Source: Lachnospira sp. UBA2821
GTDB lineage: Bacteria; Bacillota; Clostridia; Lachnospirales; Lachnospiraceae
Reading direction: 5' to 3'
Assembly: GCA_002351535.1 (NCBI GenBank)
Contig: DEGR01000062.1
Coordinates: forward strand, 1 to 51,018
DNA length: 51,018 nt
Numbering within the stretch: position 1 is the first letter of the stretch; every line of letters begins with the position of its first letter. A program made the translations under genes and the position numbers. Below are positions 24,217 through 33,533 of this stretch, piece by piece. A model generated the notes under the pieces. The model was not told where the DNA came from, did not search any database, and was given only the letters and a program-made list of their open reading frames with translations.

Positions 24217-27200
24217 AATAACGATGTCTGTTTGTAATCAATGGTTGTATACTCTATTTCTTCATTTTCCACATTGCTGAAATAATCAACTACTACTGTA
24301 TGCTGACGCCTTCCTACCATCTTCTGACCAAGAACATAATTCACATCAAATCTTCCTGTTATTGCCGGTGTAGCCCCTCTTGCCGGAACTATAAGCTGTA
24401 CATTATTAGTCTTCAACAGTTTGAAAATAGGCTCCCATATGTATATATCCTTAGCCGCACCAAACGGATTATCCAAAAATACTACTTTTCTTAACTTCGA
24501 CGCATCTGCATTTTTAGAATTAATACTTGAAATGTAATTAATAATAGCAATAAGGAACTGTATATATATACCCTGTGACTGTCCGGTACTTCCAACAGCT
24601 TCCTCATACGGAAGATATCTGCTCTGTTCCTTAATTCTCTCCCTCTTATAAAGGTTGAGTTTTATGCTGTTCATATCAGTTACAATTACTGCAAACAATT
24701 TCTTCCAGTTAAGCTGATTTCTTATATATTTAATTCTTTCTTCCTCTGTCGCAAGATTGTCCGTATTCTCTGCTATCATATCGATATAGTCAGACATTTC
24801 CGCCCTGTATACTTCCTCCTTCTTATAAGGAATTCTAAGATTAATTATGGAAATATTTTCTCCGTCCATCACAATCCTAGACAGCTTCGAAAGTCTTTCA
24901 AGCTCAGTCTTAATATTGAGACAGTTCTGAAGACACTGACTCTCAAAGTTCTCCTTAATCATCTCCATGTCTTCGATTCCTTTTCCCACTCTTTCTTTCT
25001 CAAGCTGCAGACAGCACACGGTATCCTCTAACATATTAACAAGTTCACCTGCTTCACCAAATGTAGCAGGCATGTTGATATTTGTACTAATCTCTTCAGC
25101 CAGTGCCTCGCCCGACACCATCTTAAGCGTATCCGTAAGCATCTGTTTCTCTCTTACAAAATCATCTCTTCGTCTGGCAGCATCATTTCTGAACTTTTCA
25201 TACTTCTTAAGTATAGCATTACATTTTTCTTTAATATCAATTCCACTGTCATAGGTCTCTTCTGTGTTCCTGATACTTATTCCTTCCATCTCAATCCTGT
25301 TTCTTATAGAGCTGATGAGAATTTCATATTCATTAACGGCTTCGTCAATGTCTTTCAATTCTCTGTCAACATTCATAATGTCAGTCTCATAACGGGATAG
25401 TATTGCACCATTATCCGTTATAAATGCTTTTGCATCTACACCTTCAAGGCTTTCTTCCTCATAGAAACCATACTTTTCGGAAATAACCTGTATGGAATTC
25501 GTTATATTTCCCTCCAGCTTATTTATCTTGGACAGAATCTTCTGTTCATCTTTAAGTTTCTTTTCCAGTATAGCCTTCATATCAGCAATCTGTTCTTTAA
25601 GGTTCTCAAGTTTCTCCGATGGTGTCTCATAAAGCTCATGATTCTTATACATCTGCATAAGAGTTTCACCTGATATTCCCTGATAATTAATTCTCTTCAT
25701 CGTCTTATCCATGTAGAGTTTATAATTCATCATAAGCTTCTGTCTGTCCTCAAGATTGGCATTCTGCTTTGTAACTGCATGAAATACTCCCTGAAGCTTT
25801 ATATTTAACTCCTCATAACTTATGTCATCAATAATCTTTCCTTCAGGAGAATTGTAAAATGCATACTTCTCATCCCATTCCTTTTGAATAAGAGTCTTTT
25901 CCTTCACCAGTGCATCTATTTTTATCTTACGGTTATCAAGCCGGTTCTCCTCTGCCTGAACTCTTGCCGATAAAGTATCAAGTTCTTTTCTGCATCTGTC
26001 GGACTCCTCTTTATTCTCCATGAGTATACGTTCATTTTGTGTTATTTCTGTGTAAATGTCATCAACAGCACTATACATCCGGATTTTTGTTTCACACTCT
26101 TTTTTCTTCTCTTCAAGCGATGCTTTATCTGATGTGATTTTTTCAAGTGACTGCTGCCACATAATCAGTTTTTCTTCGTAATTTTCCCTGTCATTTACAG
26201 CCTGCTTAAGTTTAAGTTTAAGCTCTTCTATAAGTACAGTTCTCTCCTCTGCCTGATGCTTCTCATTAATATAAGAACTTATGAACTGATAATCATCCTC
26301 CATAACAAGAAGAACTTCTTTTAATTTGGCAATCTCACTCTCCTTATCCCGACACTGCCTTTCTATTATTTCCATTCTATCCTGCCACTGCTCAGGGGTT
26401 CTCATCACATCTTCTTTATCAGTAAGATAAAATATACTGTCATTATTAGATGCTATTTCATCTCTGGTGATTGCGCTTTCCCTTACAAATATGACCGGTT
26501 CATGTGACTTTCTAAGTTCATTTATTCTTGTATCTGATACTATTTCATCAAAATCTTTCGTGACAACGATAGCATATGGAAGCTGTGGCACTCTCCATAA
26601 TATATCCTCACGGCTTTCCTCATCTGCATTTCTTATATATTCAAGACCACTTATCGCCTTATCTCCATGATATCTTTCGATATAATCAAGCACTTTTTGC
26701 ACAACTTCACTCTCAACAAATGCTTTACCGTTCTTTCTGGCTTCTGCCTCTTTAAGCATGTACGAATATTCTTTAGTCTTAGCCTCTGTCTCATACATTT
26801 TATCTGTAAGAGACTCTTTAATCTTTCTCTTAAGGAGCTGTATATTATTCTCTCCGTAAACTTTACATATTGAAGCAGCCTTTTCTTCAAGAGCCTTAAA
26901 TTCTTTTAACCTTTCCTCATTCCATGACAGTTCCCGGTCTATATTATCCTCATTCTGAATATATTTCTGCTTCTCAAATGTATATTCTCCACGCTGTGAT
27001 GATATATGCTCCAGTTCCTCTGAAGCGCCTTTTATCTTCTGCTCATATTCATTTAACTGATTCTTTGCGTCTTTTAATTTTGCAGATGCCTCAGACGGAA
27101 TAAGAATTCCCGCATCATTCCTTGCTCTTTCAAGACGTTTCAGACCATTCTCTTTTTTACTTCCATATTCTGACATATTGAAATCATATACAGCTATCTG

Positions 27201-28613
27201 CTTTTCTAATTCCTTTATAACTGTTTTATTCTCTTCTATACTCTTCTTCTCTTTATCGCATATCAGAGTCTCATCATTAATATCTTTATCAATACGCTCA
27301 ATCCTCATGTCATCTACCGACTTCTTAGTTTTAACAAGATTGTGAAGTTCCACAACTAAAGAGTCTGTATCTTTAGAAGCATTATCAAGACTTTCCTTAA
27401 TTTTGTCATACTCATTTTTATATGATATATAGTCAAGAAAATCATTTGTACATTCCTTCATAATGAGTTCTTTAGAAAGCTCATCTATCTTCTCTCTCTG
27501 TACATCAACGCCATGCTTAACCTCATCAAGTTCTGACTGTAAAAGCTTAATCTCACCCGACTTTTCCATAACCTTCGCAGTCTCGACTCTCCTGCTCAAA
27601 TCATTTTTAAGTCTTAGTATTTCAAGCTTTTTATCAGCTTTAACAATTCTTGACTTTCTGTTATTATCCTGCACTTTAACGATTGTGTTGTATGCCGTTG
27701 CAAGTTCGTTTTCAAGTGCATCCATGCCAACATAAAGCTGCCTTATATTCCTTATTCTGTCCGAAAAGTTTTCAAGAAGCTCCATCTGTCTGTCATAATT
27801 ATGTATCTCTTCCTTACGTCCTGACAATTCAAGCAGTTTATCCTTAATATCAAGAAGGGTCTTTGCCATTACATCTTCTTCATTCCTGTTACTGAATCTG
27901 TTCTGGAATGACTTCTGTATTATCTGCTCTATAAGCAAATCCTCAACTACCTTTCTAGTAGTCTTATAATTTGTCTCAAAATATGTTCTTACATGTCCTT
28001 CAGTCTTATTGATACCTCTTATAATTTCCCAATGACTCTCATATAACCCATACTCTGCAATAAACCTCTGATAGTCTCCCTTTCTCTCAAATATATGAAC
28101 CTCAAGATTATGGTCAACATGTTCAAGTTCCTTCAGATAACTCTTTAGTCCGGTATATGTAATTCTCTCCCCTTCATTCTGAAGAGGTATATTTTTAATA
28201 TCATGTTCATTATATTTTCTATAGAATATAACATAATTAAAGTATTCTATCTCGGCAGTATTTTTCTGCACCTCTTCACCATTATCTTTTGCCTTTCTGG
28301 CACAGAAACCTGTAAGCATATACTTAAAATTATTCTTAATATGTGCATCACTAAGTATCCATTCTATCATTGAGTGAATTACACTGCTTCCCTCTCCTGT
28401 TCTGAAAAGCTTCTCTATAGGCTGCTTATCATCAAGTGTACAGTTAGGTATGAGATTCTGCATCAGAAGAAGCATAAGTACACTTTTACCACCACCGTTT
28501 GCAAGGTCATATATTGTATTTTTTGCGGAAAATCTCATCATGAAATCATCATAGAACTGAGTTCCAAAGTTATATTTAACATTATTTACACGTATTCTGT
28601 TAATATGCGGCAT
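24213..28613 (-). CDS. SMC-like ATPase of a MksB / Wadjet JetC-type complex
   Basis: 1466 aa. The N-terminal ATPase half has the P-loop ANGGGKSV at residues 38-45. Two very long coiled coils (about 270-600 and 750-1200) flank a globular hinge-like region near 600-740 containing PYAIVVTKDFDEIV. The C-terminal half has a signature-like GSTGQSQGIYIQF and Walker B VVFLDNPFGAAKD. This is the MukB/MksB/JetC architecture: an SMC motor that loads on or extrudes DNA. Its start overlaps the JetB-like gene by 14 nt, and the kleisin-like gene lies just upstream. No JetD nuclease gene is present. Confidence 0.85.
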   Translation of the reverse strand: MPHINRIRVNNVKYNFGTQFYDDFMMRFSAKNTIYDLANGGGKSVLMLLLMQNLIPNCTLDDKQPIEKLFRTGEGSSVIHSMIEWILSDAHIKNNFKYMLTGFCARKAKDNGEEVQKNTAEIEYFNYVIFYRKYNEHDIKNIPLQNEGERITYTGLKSYLKELEHVDHNLEVHIFERKGDYQRFIAEYGLYESHWEIIRGINKTEGHVRTYFETNYKTTRKVVEDLLIEQIIQKSFQNRFSNRNEEDVMAKTLLDIKDKLLELSGRKEEIHNYDRQMELLENFSDRIRNIRQLYVGMDALENELATAYNTIVKVQDNNRKSRIVKADKKLEILRLKNDLSRRVETAKVMEKSGEIKLLQSELDEVKHGVDVQREKIDELSKELIMKECTNDFLDYISYKNEYDKIKESLDNASKDTDSLVVELHNLVKTKKSVDDMRIERIDKDINDETLICDKEKKSIEENKTVIKELEKQIAVYDFNMSEYGSKKENGLKRLERARNDAGILIPSEASAKLKDAKNQLNEYEQKIKGASEELEHISSQRGEYTFEKQKYIQNEDNIDRELSWNEERLKEFKALEEKAASICKVYGENNIQLLKRKIKESLTDKMYETEAKTKEYSYMLKEAEARKNGKAFVESEVVQKVLDYIERYHGDKAISGLEYIRNADEESREDILWRVPQLPYAIVVTKDFDEIVSDTRINELRKSHEPVIFVRESAITRDEIASNNDSIFYLTDKEDVMRTPEQWQDRMEIIERQCRDKESEIAKLKEVLLVMEDDYQFISSYINEKHQAEERTVLIEELKLKLKQAVNDRENYEEKLIMWQQSLEKITSDKASLEEKKKECETKIRMYSAVDDIYTEITQNERILMENKEESDRCRKELDTLSARVQAEENRLDNRKIKIDALVKEKTLIQKEWDEKYAFYNSPEGKIIDDISYEELNIKLQGVFHAVTKQNANLEDRQKLMMNYKLYMDKTMKRINYQGISGETLMQMYKNHELYETPSEKLENLKEQIADMKAILEKKLKDEQKILSKINKLEGNITNSIQVISEKYGFYEEESLEGVDAKAFITDNGAILSRYETDIMNVDRELKDIDEAVNEYEILISSIRNRIEMEGISIRNTEETYDSGIDIKEKCNAILKKYEKFRNDAARRRDDFVREKQMLTDTLKMVSGEALAEEISTNINMPATFGEAGELVNMLEDTVCCLQLEKERVGKGIEDMEMIKENFESQCLQNCLNIKTELERLSKLSRIVMDGENISIINLRIPYKKEEVYRAEMSDYIDMIAENTDNLATEEERIKYIRNQLNWKKLFAVIVTDMNSIKLNLYKRERIKEQSRYLPYEEAVGSTGQSQGIYIQFLIAIINYISSINSKNADASKLRKVVFLDNPFGAAKDIYIWEPIFKLLKTNNVQLIVPARGATPAITGRFDVNYVLGQKMVGRRQHTVVVDYFSNVENEEIEYTTIDYKQTSLF

Positions 28614-29319
28614 CTTCAGAAACCCCTTTCATTATCTCGTATAATCGTCCTTTATTTTCTTCGTAATAATTCTCAATAAGTGCTCTCATCCTCTGTGAAG
28701 GATAATATCTTCCTTCATTTTCAACAAGCAGCGACTGCTTTTCCATAAAGTTAAATACCATTTTCACAAATCCTGTCTTAGAGCCCCTTGATGCCCTTGA
28801 CATTCCTTCTTCACTTATAACTAACGGCAGGTCTTCCCATGTTGCAGATATTGCCTGAAAACTGTTATCCTCTATCTCGTCAAGATTTAGCAGATTTATA
28901 CTTTTCAAAGTATCCGCAAGCATGCTGTCCACCGCATTTACAATATCATCACATTTAACATATTCAGTAAATGTAGGATTGGATGTATCAGAATAAAATC
29001 TTGTCATAACCGAATATATGACAAAATAACACAAATACAATTCTCTGTTAAGTCTGACACCTATTATTCTTTTTAATTCTTCATTGCTGTACCCAAACAC
29101 TCTGTTATTATCTCCCGGAGATACATAAATAGTGTTTTTATATTCATACAACATAAGATTCATCTTTTTGCACATGGAATATACAATATCATATACTTCT
29201 GCATTATTGCTGTATTCATCATACAGTGACGCTGTATCTTTATTCCTTGCACTTATCTCATCTCCTGTTATAAGTGCTGAAAATATCTCCAGTGCTTTGT
29301 CCATATTTCTATCCTGCAT
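28600..29319 (-). CDS. MukE/MksE / JetB-like accessory subunit
   Basis: 239 aa, helical and probably winged-helix, without enzymatic motifs. I assign it by position between a kleisin-like and an SMC gene and by size, matching KITE subunits (MukE, MksE, JetB; possibly the DUF6063 group). These dimerise and bridge the kleisin to the SMC heads. The first ATG has GGAG 5 nt upstream. The end overlaps the SMC gene start, so the two are translationally coupled. Confidence 0.7.
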   Translation of the reverse strand: MQDRNMDKALEIFSALITGDEISARNKDTASLYDEYSNNAEVYDIVYSMCKKMNLMLYEYKNTIYVSPGDNNRVFGYSNEELKRIIGVRLNRELYLCYFVIYSVMTRFYSDTSNPTFTEYVKCDDIVNAVDSMLADTLKSINLLNLDEIEDNSFQAISATWEDLPLVISEEGMSRASRGSKTGFVKMVFNFMEKQSLLVENEGRYYPSQRMRALIENYYEENKGRLYEIMKGVSEDAAY

Positions 29320-29357
29320 ATTTTCTCCATTCCGCTGTTAACTACATTTATCTATGC

Positions 29358-30908
29358 TTATTCAATACTTTCTATCCTGAGATTGGCAATACACGCCACG
29401 CCCTCTTTCTCTATTACTTCATCACTTCCTGTAACAGATGTAATAGAGAATACTATGTCCGGAAGTTCCGGCACTTCTTCATGCATCTCTAACTGTCTCT
29501 CTTCTTCTATCATATAGTGTTCTTTGATTATTTCCTCAAGAAATGTATCCGGCCTGTTAACCGACTGAATAAGATTGTATTCTTTCTTCTGGCACAGGTG
29601 AACTATAAATGAATAAAAATCCGCATTTTTCATAACATCATATCCTGTTTTATCATTTAATTCCCTGACCCATTCACCAAGTGTAAATGATTTATCACTT
29701 ATAATCTTTGCAAAAAGACTTTCCATAAATATGCCGTAGTTACTCTTTATTCTTTCCTCCTCAAGCTCATCAGGATATACATATTGTTCCTCCTCTTCTG
29801 AACTGATTTTTTCTCCCGTCTCATTTCCATCAGGTTTGAATGTCAGCATATTATCAACACTTCCAAGACTGAAACTCTTATGTATTCCAATACCAAATAA
29901 TGGCTTTACAATATTCTGCAACGGAAGCACCGAATTATTATTAATCATGTTCTTGAGGAAATCCCTGAAGTCAAATGATGTTCTTAACCTGCCAAGCTTC
30001 GCTCTGGCAATTATATCATCAGCCTTAACCTGAAGGTCCGTACACTCCCTTAACAGTCTACCGTGTCTCGTTATAGCCCTGTTAAGCTCCTGTTCGAGCT
30101 GGTATATATCTTCCATTGCTGAATAATAATTATTCTCACTTTCTCCCTGTTTAAGTGCCTGACTTATAAGTTCCTTATTCTTCACAAACAGCTTCTGTTC
30201 TTCCTCGAACCATCTTATTCCGGTTCTGTTAAATTCTTCGTAGGCTTTAACTCCCTGAAACACATCATAACTTAATATATTAAGTACTTCATTCTTTCTG
30301 GCAATAAGCTTACCTACCTCACTGTTTATCCTCCTTACAACTTCAGTTCCACCCCTGAAGTTCTTAGAAGCTATAAGCTTCGCAAGAAGCACCTGGTCTA
30401 TCGTTATGTCACTCTCGTCTTTTATCTCTTTCGTATCGAGATAAAACTCCACCGCATCAGCCGATATTGTGTAACTTACCGTTCCATCAACTATTTTACT
30501 GTCGATTATTCTCGTCCTCACTGACTGTCTTTTCTTGTCAACCGGATTAAAATAGCTGTACACAAAAGGTTTACCGTCATTTTTTATTTTATCAAATATA
30601 AAGGATATAATCTCTTTTTCCTCTTCTTTATCTGTTCTTATGTCAAAATCCCTTCTCAGAAGTTCTGACATAAATTTCTCATAACTTTCGTATGTTACAG
30701 ATTCTTCATTAAAATTATTTTTCTCAATAAAAAAACGTAGTACTGCCATTAAAATATATCCCATATCCAAATTGTCGTACTTTCCTTCCCTGTACTGACG
30801 AAAAGATATTTCCGACAATTTAAAAAATGGATAATATTTTTTAATATTCAGCATACGTTCGTTATGGTCATATATTATATCCCTTGTTAACACATATTCT
30901 TCGGACAT
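29358..30908 (-). CDS. MukF/MksF / JetA-like kleisin
   Basis: 516 aa. The N-terminal 150 residues look like winged-helix domains (FFKLSEISFRQYREG...DMGYILMAVLRFF). The middle (about 190-310) is a long helical segment, and an acidic linker near 380 precedes a C-terminal small winged-helix. This matches the kleisin subunit of MukBEF-like and Wadjet complexes; the family is probably DUF5716/JetA. It lies 18 nt after recR. The ATG at 30908, with GGAG 6 nt upstream, is preferred to a GTG at 30920 that lacks a ribosome site. Confidence 0.72.
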   Translation of the reverse strand: MSEEYVLTRDIIYDHNERMLNIKKYYPFFKLSEISFRQYREGKYDNLDMGYILMAVLRFFIEKNNFNEESVTYESYEKFMSELLRRDFDIRTDKEEEKEIISFIFDKIKNDGKPFVYSYFNPVDKKRQSVRTRIIDSKIVDGTVSYTISADAVEFYLDTKEIKDESDITIDQVLLAKLIASKNFRGGTEVVRRINSEVGKLIARKNEVLNILSYDVFQGVKAYEEFNRTGIRWFEEEQKLFVKNKELISQALKQGESENNYYSAMEDIYQLEQELNRAITRHGRLLRECTDLQVKADDIIARAKLGRLRTSFDFRDFLKNMINNNSVLPLQNIVKPLFGIGIHKSFSLGSVDNMLTFKPDGNETGEKISSEEEEQYVYPDELEEERIKSNYGIFMESLFAKIISDKSFTLGEWVRELNDKTGYDVMKNADFYSFIVHLCQKKEYNLIQSVNRPDTFLEEIIKEHYMIEEERQLEMHEEVPELPDIVFSITSVTGSDEVIEKEGVACIANLRIESIE

Positions 30909-30926
30909 CTTTTTCTCCACATCTGC

Positions 30927-31523
30927 CTACATATCTGTTCTTCCTTCAAGCGCCCTTAACAGAGTAATCTCATCTATGTACTCAAGGTCACCTCCAACCG
31001 GAACTCCACTCGCAATTCTGCTCACTTTAATTCCCGATGGCTTTATAAGTTTGCTAATATAAAGTGCTGTAGCTTCACCCTCCACACTGGAATTCGTAGA
31101 TATAATAACTTCTTTCACATCCCCTCTGAGACGTTCTATAAGCTCTTTAAGTTTTATATCATTAGGTCCTATACCGAGTGTCGGTGAGATAGCTCCATGA
31201 AGCACATGATAAACTCCGTTATATCTGCCCGTCTTCTCATAAGCAGCCAGGTCTCTGGTACTCTCTACTACCATTATCACCGAGTGGTCTCTCTTGTCAC
31301 TCTTACATATAGGACACATATCTTCGTCCGTAAGTGTAAAGCAGCACTTACAGTATTTTACATTTTTCTTTGCATTAATTATTGTACCGGCCAGATTATC
31401 CACCTGTTCCTGTGTCATATTAAGCACATGGAATGCAAGCCGCTGTGCTGACTTCGAGCCGATACCCGGAAGCTTGGAGAATTCCTCTATAAGCTTCGAT
31501 ATATGTTTGCTGTAATAATCCAT
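30927..31523 (-). CDS. recR: recombination mediator RecR
   Basis: 198 aa, full length. The helix-hairpin-helix LPGIGSKSAQRLAFH is at residues 17-31. The four-cysteine zinc finger reads CKCCFTLTDEDMCPIC, and the Toprim domain (IMVVESTRDLAAYEKTGRYNG) and the C-terminal Walker B-like part follow. It acts with RecF/RecO to load RecA at gaps. It follows ebfC as in most Firmicutes. The ribosome site is weak, which suggests coupling to ebfC. Confidence 0.97.
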   Translation of the reverse strand: MDYYSKHISKLIEEFSKLPGIGSKSAQRLAFHVLNMTQEQVDNLAGTIINAKKNVKYCKCCFTLTDEDMCPICKSDKRDHSVIMVVESTRDLAAYEKTGRYNGVYHVLHGAISPTLGIGPNDIKLKELIERLRGDVKEVIISTNSSVEGEATALYISKLIKPSGIKVSRIASGVPVGGDLEYIDEITLLRALEGRTDM

Positions 31524-31541
31524 TGCATCTTTTAAGAAGCA

Positions 31542-31886
31542 TTAGAATGGAAATCCTGCTCCCAATCCTCCTGTTATTTTAGCCATCTGACTCTGGGATA
31601 TCTCATCAATCTTTCTGAGTGCCTCATTAGTAGCTGCCATAATAAGGTCTTCAAGCATTTCTATATCATCAGGGTCTACAACTTCTTCATCTATTTTAAC
31701 TTTGGTAACTTCCTTTTTACCGGATACCGTTACTTCAACTGCCCCGCCACCTGCTGCTGCAGTTACTTCTTTCTCTTCAAGCTCTTTAGTTGTCTCCTCC
31801 ATCTGTCTCTGCATCTTCTGAGCCTGCTTCATAAGATTGTTCATGTTTCCAGGCATTCCTCCCGGAAATCCTCCTCTTTTTGCCAT
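31542..31886 (-). CDS. ebfC: YbaB/EbfC family nucleoid-associated protein
   Basis: 114 aa. It has the family pattern: Met/Gly/Asn-rich N-terminus (GGMPGNMNNLMKQAQKMQRQM), central VEVTVSGKKEVTKVKID and the helical LEDLIMAATNEALRKIDE. It is a small dimeric DNA-binding protein, classically encoded between dnaX and recR. It starts 1 nt after the dnaX stop. Confidence 0.95.
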   Translation of the reverse strand: MAKRGGFPGGMPGNMNNLMKQAQKMQRQMEETTKELEEKEVTAAAGGGAVEVTVSGKKEVTKVKIDEEVVDPDDIEMLEDLIMAATNEALRKIDEISQSQMAKITGGLGAGFPF

Positions 31887-31887
31887 T

Positions 31888-33504
31888 CTAAAAATCCTCC
31901 TCTTCCATTTCCATTTTTATCATATTCTTAACTTCTGTAAACCTGTCACTGTAATGTTCTTCAGGTTCCAGAAGTTTTATTTCAACATCAATATCCCTGC
32001 CGGTAACTGTACCGAGAATATCTTTTAACTGTTGTTGTCTTTCTTCTATCTTACTGCCTTCTTTGTCACCGTCAACAAACCTAGTATAATTGATTTCCTC
32101 CGTAAATACAAGATAAAGCTTATTATCTTCACCTGCACTTATTCTGCAGTTCTTAAGATATGCCCTGTCACTTCCGTCGAGCCGTTTTAATACCTGCCCC
32201 CAGTTAGATGCTGCCGCCTTAACTTCTTCAGGAACTGCTCTTTCTAACTTCTTCACAGGCTGCTCATCCTGCATCCGGATATTATCTGATTCTGCCGGTT
32301 TTACCGGAACACCACTGCCACCGTCTCCTGCCGGTGCCGCCATAATTGCACCTGAGCTTATCATATTCTCAAGGCTTTCTATTCTCTGTATAAGAGAGTC
32401 ATAACTCTTCTCCATCGATGGTCTTGTAAGCTTGATAATTGCTATTTCTACAAGCACACGTTTTTGTGCAGAATATTTTATCTGTGATGACAATTCTGAA
32501 AATATTCTTATATATCGCATTATCACATCTACACTTAAATTTTGTGCTTCCTCTTTCATTGCTTCAAGTCTTTCTCCTGAAACATCTATTATCTCTTCTG
32601 CATTATCCGAAGTTGTTATAAGCATAAGATTCCTAAGATACCATATGAATCCCACGACAAACTGCGACAGGTCTCTTCCGAGCATAACGAGTTCATCGAG
32701 CTGGTGAATGCAGTCTAATACATTTCCCGACTGAACTGCCCTCAACATTCTGCTGAATGCACCGGTATCTACTGCACCAAGAACTTCAAGTACATTCTCA
32801 TAGGTAAGATTTTCACCGAGATAAAATGCACTGCACTGGTCAAGAAGACTTAACGAATCACGCATAGAACCATCTGCCTGTCTGGCAATATATCTGAGTG
32901 CTTTATCCTCTGCCTGCATTCCCTCAATATCACATAATTCTCTTAATCTCGCCGTTATAGTATCGACACTTATCCTCTTAAAGTCGTATCTCTGACACCT
33001 TGACAATATAGTAATAGGTATCTTATGTACCTCAGTTGTTGCAAGGATAAACATCACATATGACGGTGGTTCTTCAAGTGTTTTTAAAAGTGCATTAAAA
33101 GCTCCTATTGATAACATATGAACTTCATCTATTATGTATACTTTATATTTACCCTCCGTAGGCGAATACTGTACTTCATCAACTATCTGTCGGATATTTT
33201 CAACACCGTTATTAGATGCGGCATCTATCTCTACCACGTTCATAGATGACCCTGAATTAATAGCCTTGCACACAGCACATTCATTACATGGACTTCCATC
33301 TATGGGATGTTCACAATTGACCGCTCTGGCAAATATTTTGGCTATACTTGTCTTACCTGTTCCTCTTGTTCCACAGAACAGGTAAGCATGCCCTACTCTC
33401 TCAGCCTTTATCTGATTTTTTAATGTTGATGTTATATGCTCCTGACCTTTTACTTCTTCAAAATTCTTCGGTCTGAACTTTCTATATAAAGCTGTATAAG
33501 ACAT
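31888..33504 (-). CDS. dnaX: DNA polymerase III gamma/tau subunit
   Basis: 538 aa. AAA+ clamp-loader motor: Walker A GTRGTGKTS near residue 45, zinc-binding Cys cluster CEHPIDGSPCNECAVC, Walker B VYIIDEVHML and sensor 1 ILATTEVHKIP. The C-terminal tau-like extension runs from about residue 370. I see no slippery-sequence frameshift signal that would make a separate gamma. It heads dnaX-ebfC-recR but follows pfkA by only 29 nt without a terminator. Confidence 0.96.
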   Translation of the reverse strand: MSYTALYRKFRPKNFEEVKGQEHITSTLKNQIKAERVGHAYLFCGTRGTGKTSIAKIFARAVNCEHPIDGSPCNECAVCKAINSGSSMNVVEIDAASNNGVENIRQIVDEVQYSPTEGKYKVYIIDEVHMLSIGAFNALLKTLEEPPSYVMFILATTEVHKIPITILSRCQRYDFKRISVDTITARLRELCDIEGMQAEDKALRYIARQADGSMRDSLSLLDQCSAFYLGENLTYENVLEVLGAVDTGAFSRMLRAVQSGNVLDCIHQLDELVMLGRDLSQFVVGFIWYLRNLMLITTSDNAEEIIDVSGERLEAMKEEAQNLSVDVIMRYIRIFSELSSQIKYSAQKRVLVEIAIIKLTRPSMEKSYDSLIQRIESLENMISSGAIMAAPAGDGGSGVPVKPAESDNIRMQDEQPVKKLERAVPEEVKAAASNWGQVLKRLDGSDRAYLKNCRISAGEDNKLYLVFTEEINYTRFVDGDKEGSKIEERQQQLKDILGTVTGRDIDVEIKLLEPEEHYSDRFTEVKNMIKMEMEEEDF

Positions 33505-33533
33505 TTGTTCCTCCAGTTTAGCTAACTATGAAA

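Noticed and set aside
30927..31523. RecR Toprim domain as a stand-in for the JetD nuclease
   Set aside because: RecR is full length with its zinc finger and helix-hairpin-helix and belongs to the standard dnaX-ebfC-recR set; its Toprim domain is not known to cut DNA.
31888..33504. Programmed frameshift in dnaX giving a gamma subunit
   Set aside because: I found no clear A-rich slippery heptamer with a stimulatory structure; the frame is simply continuous to the tau-like end.
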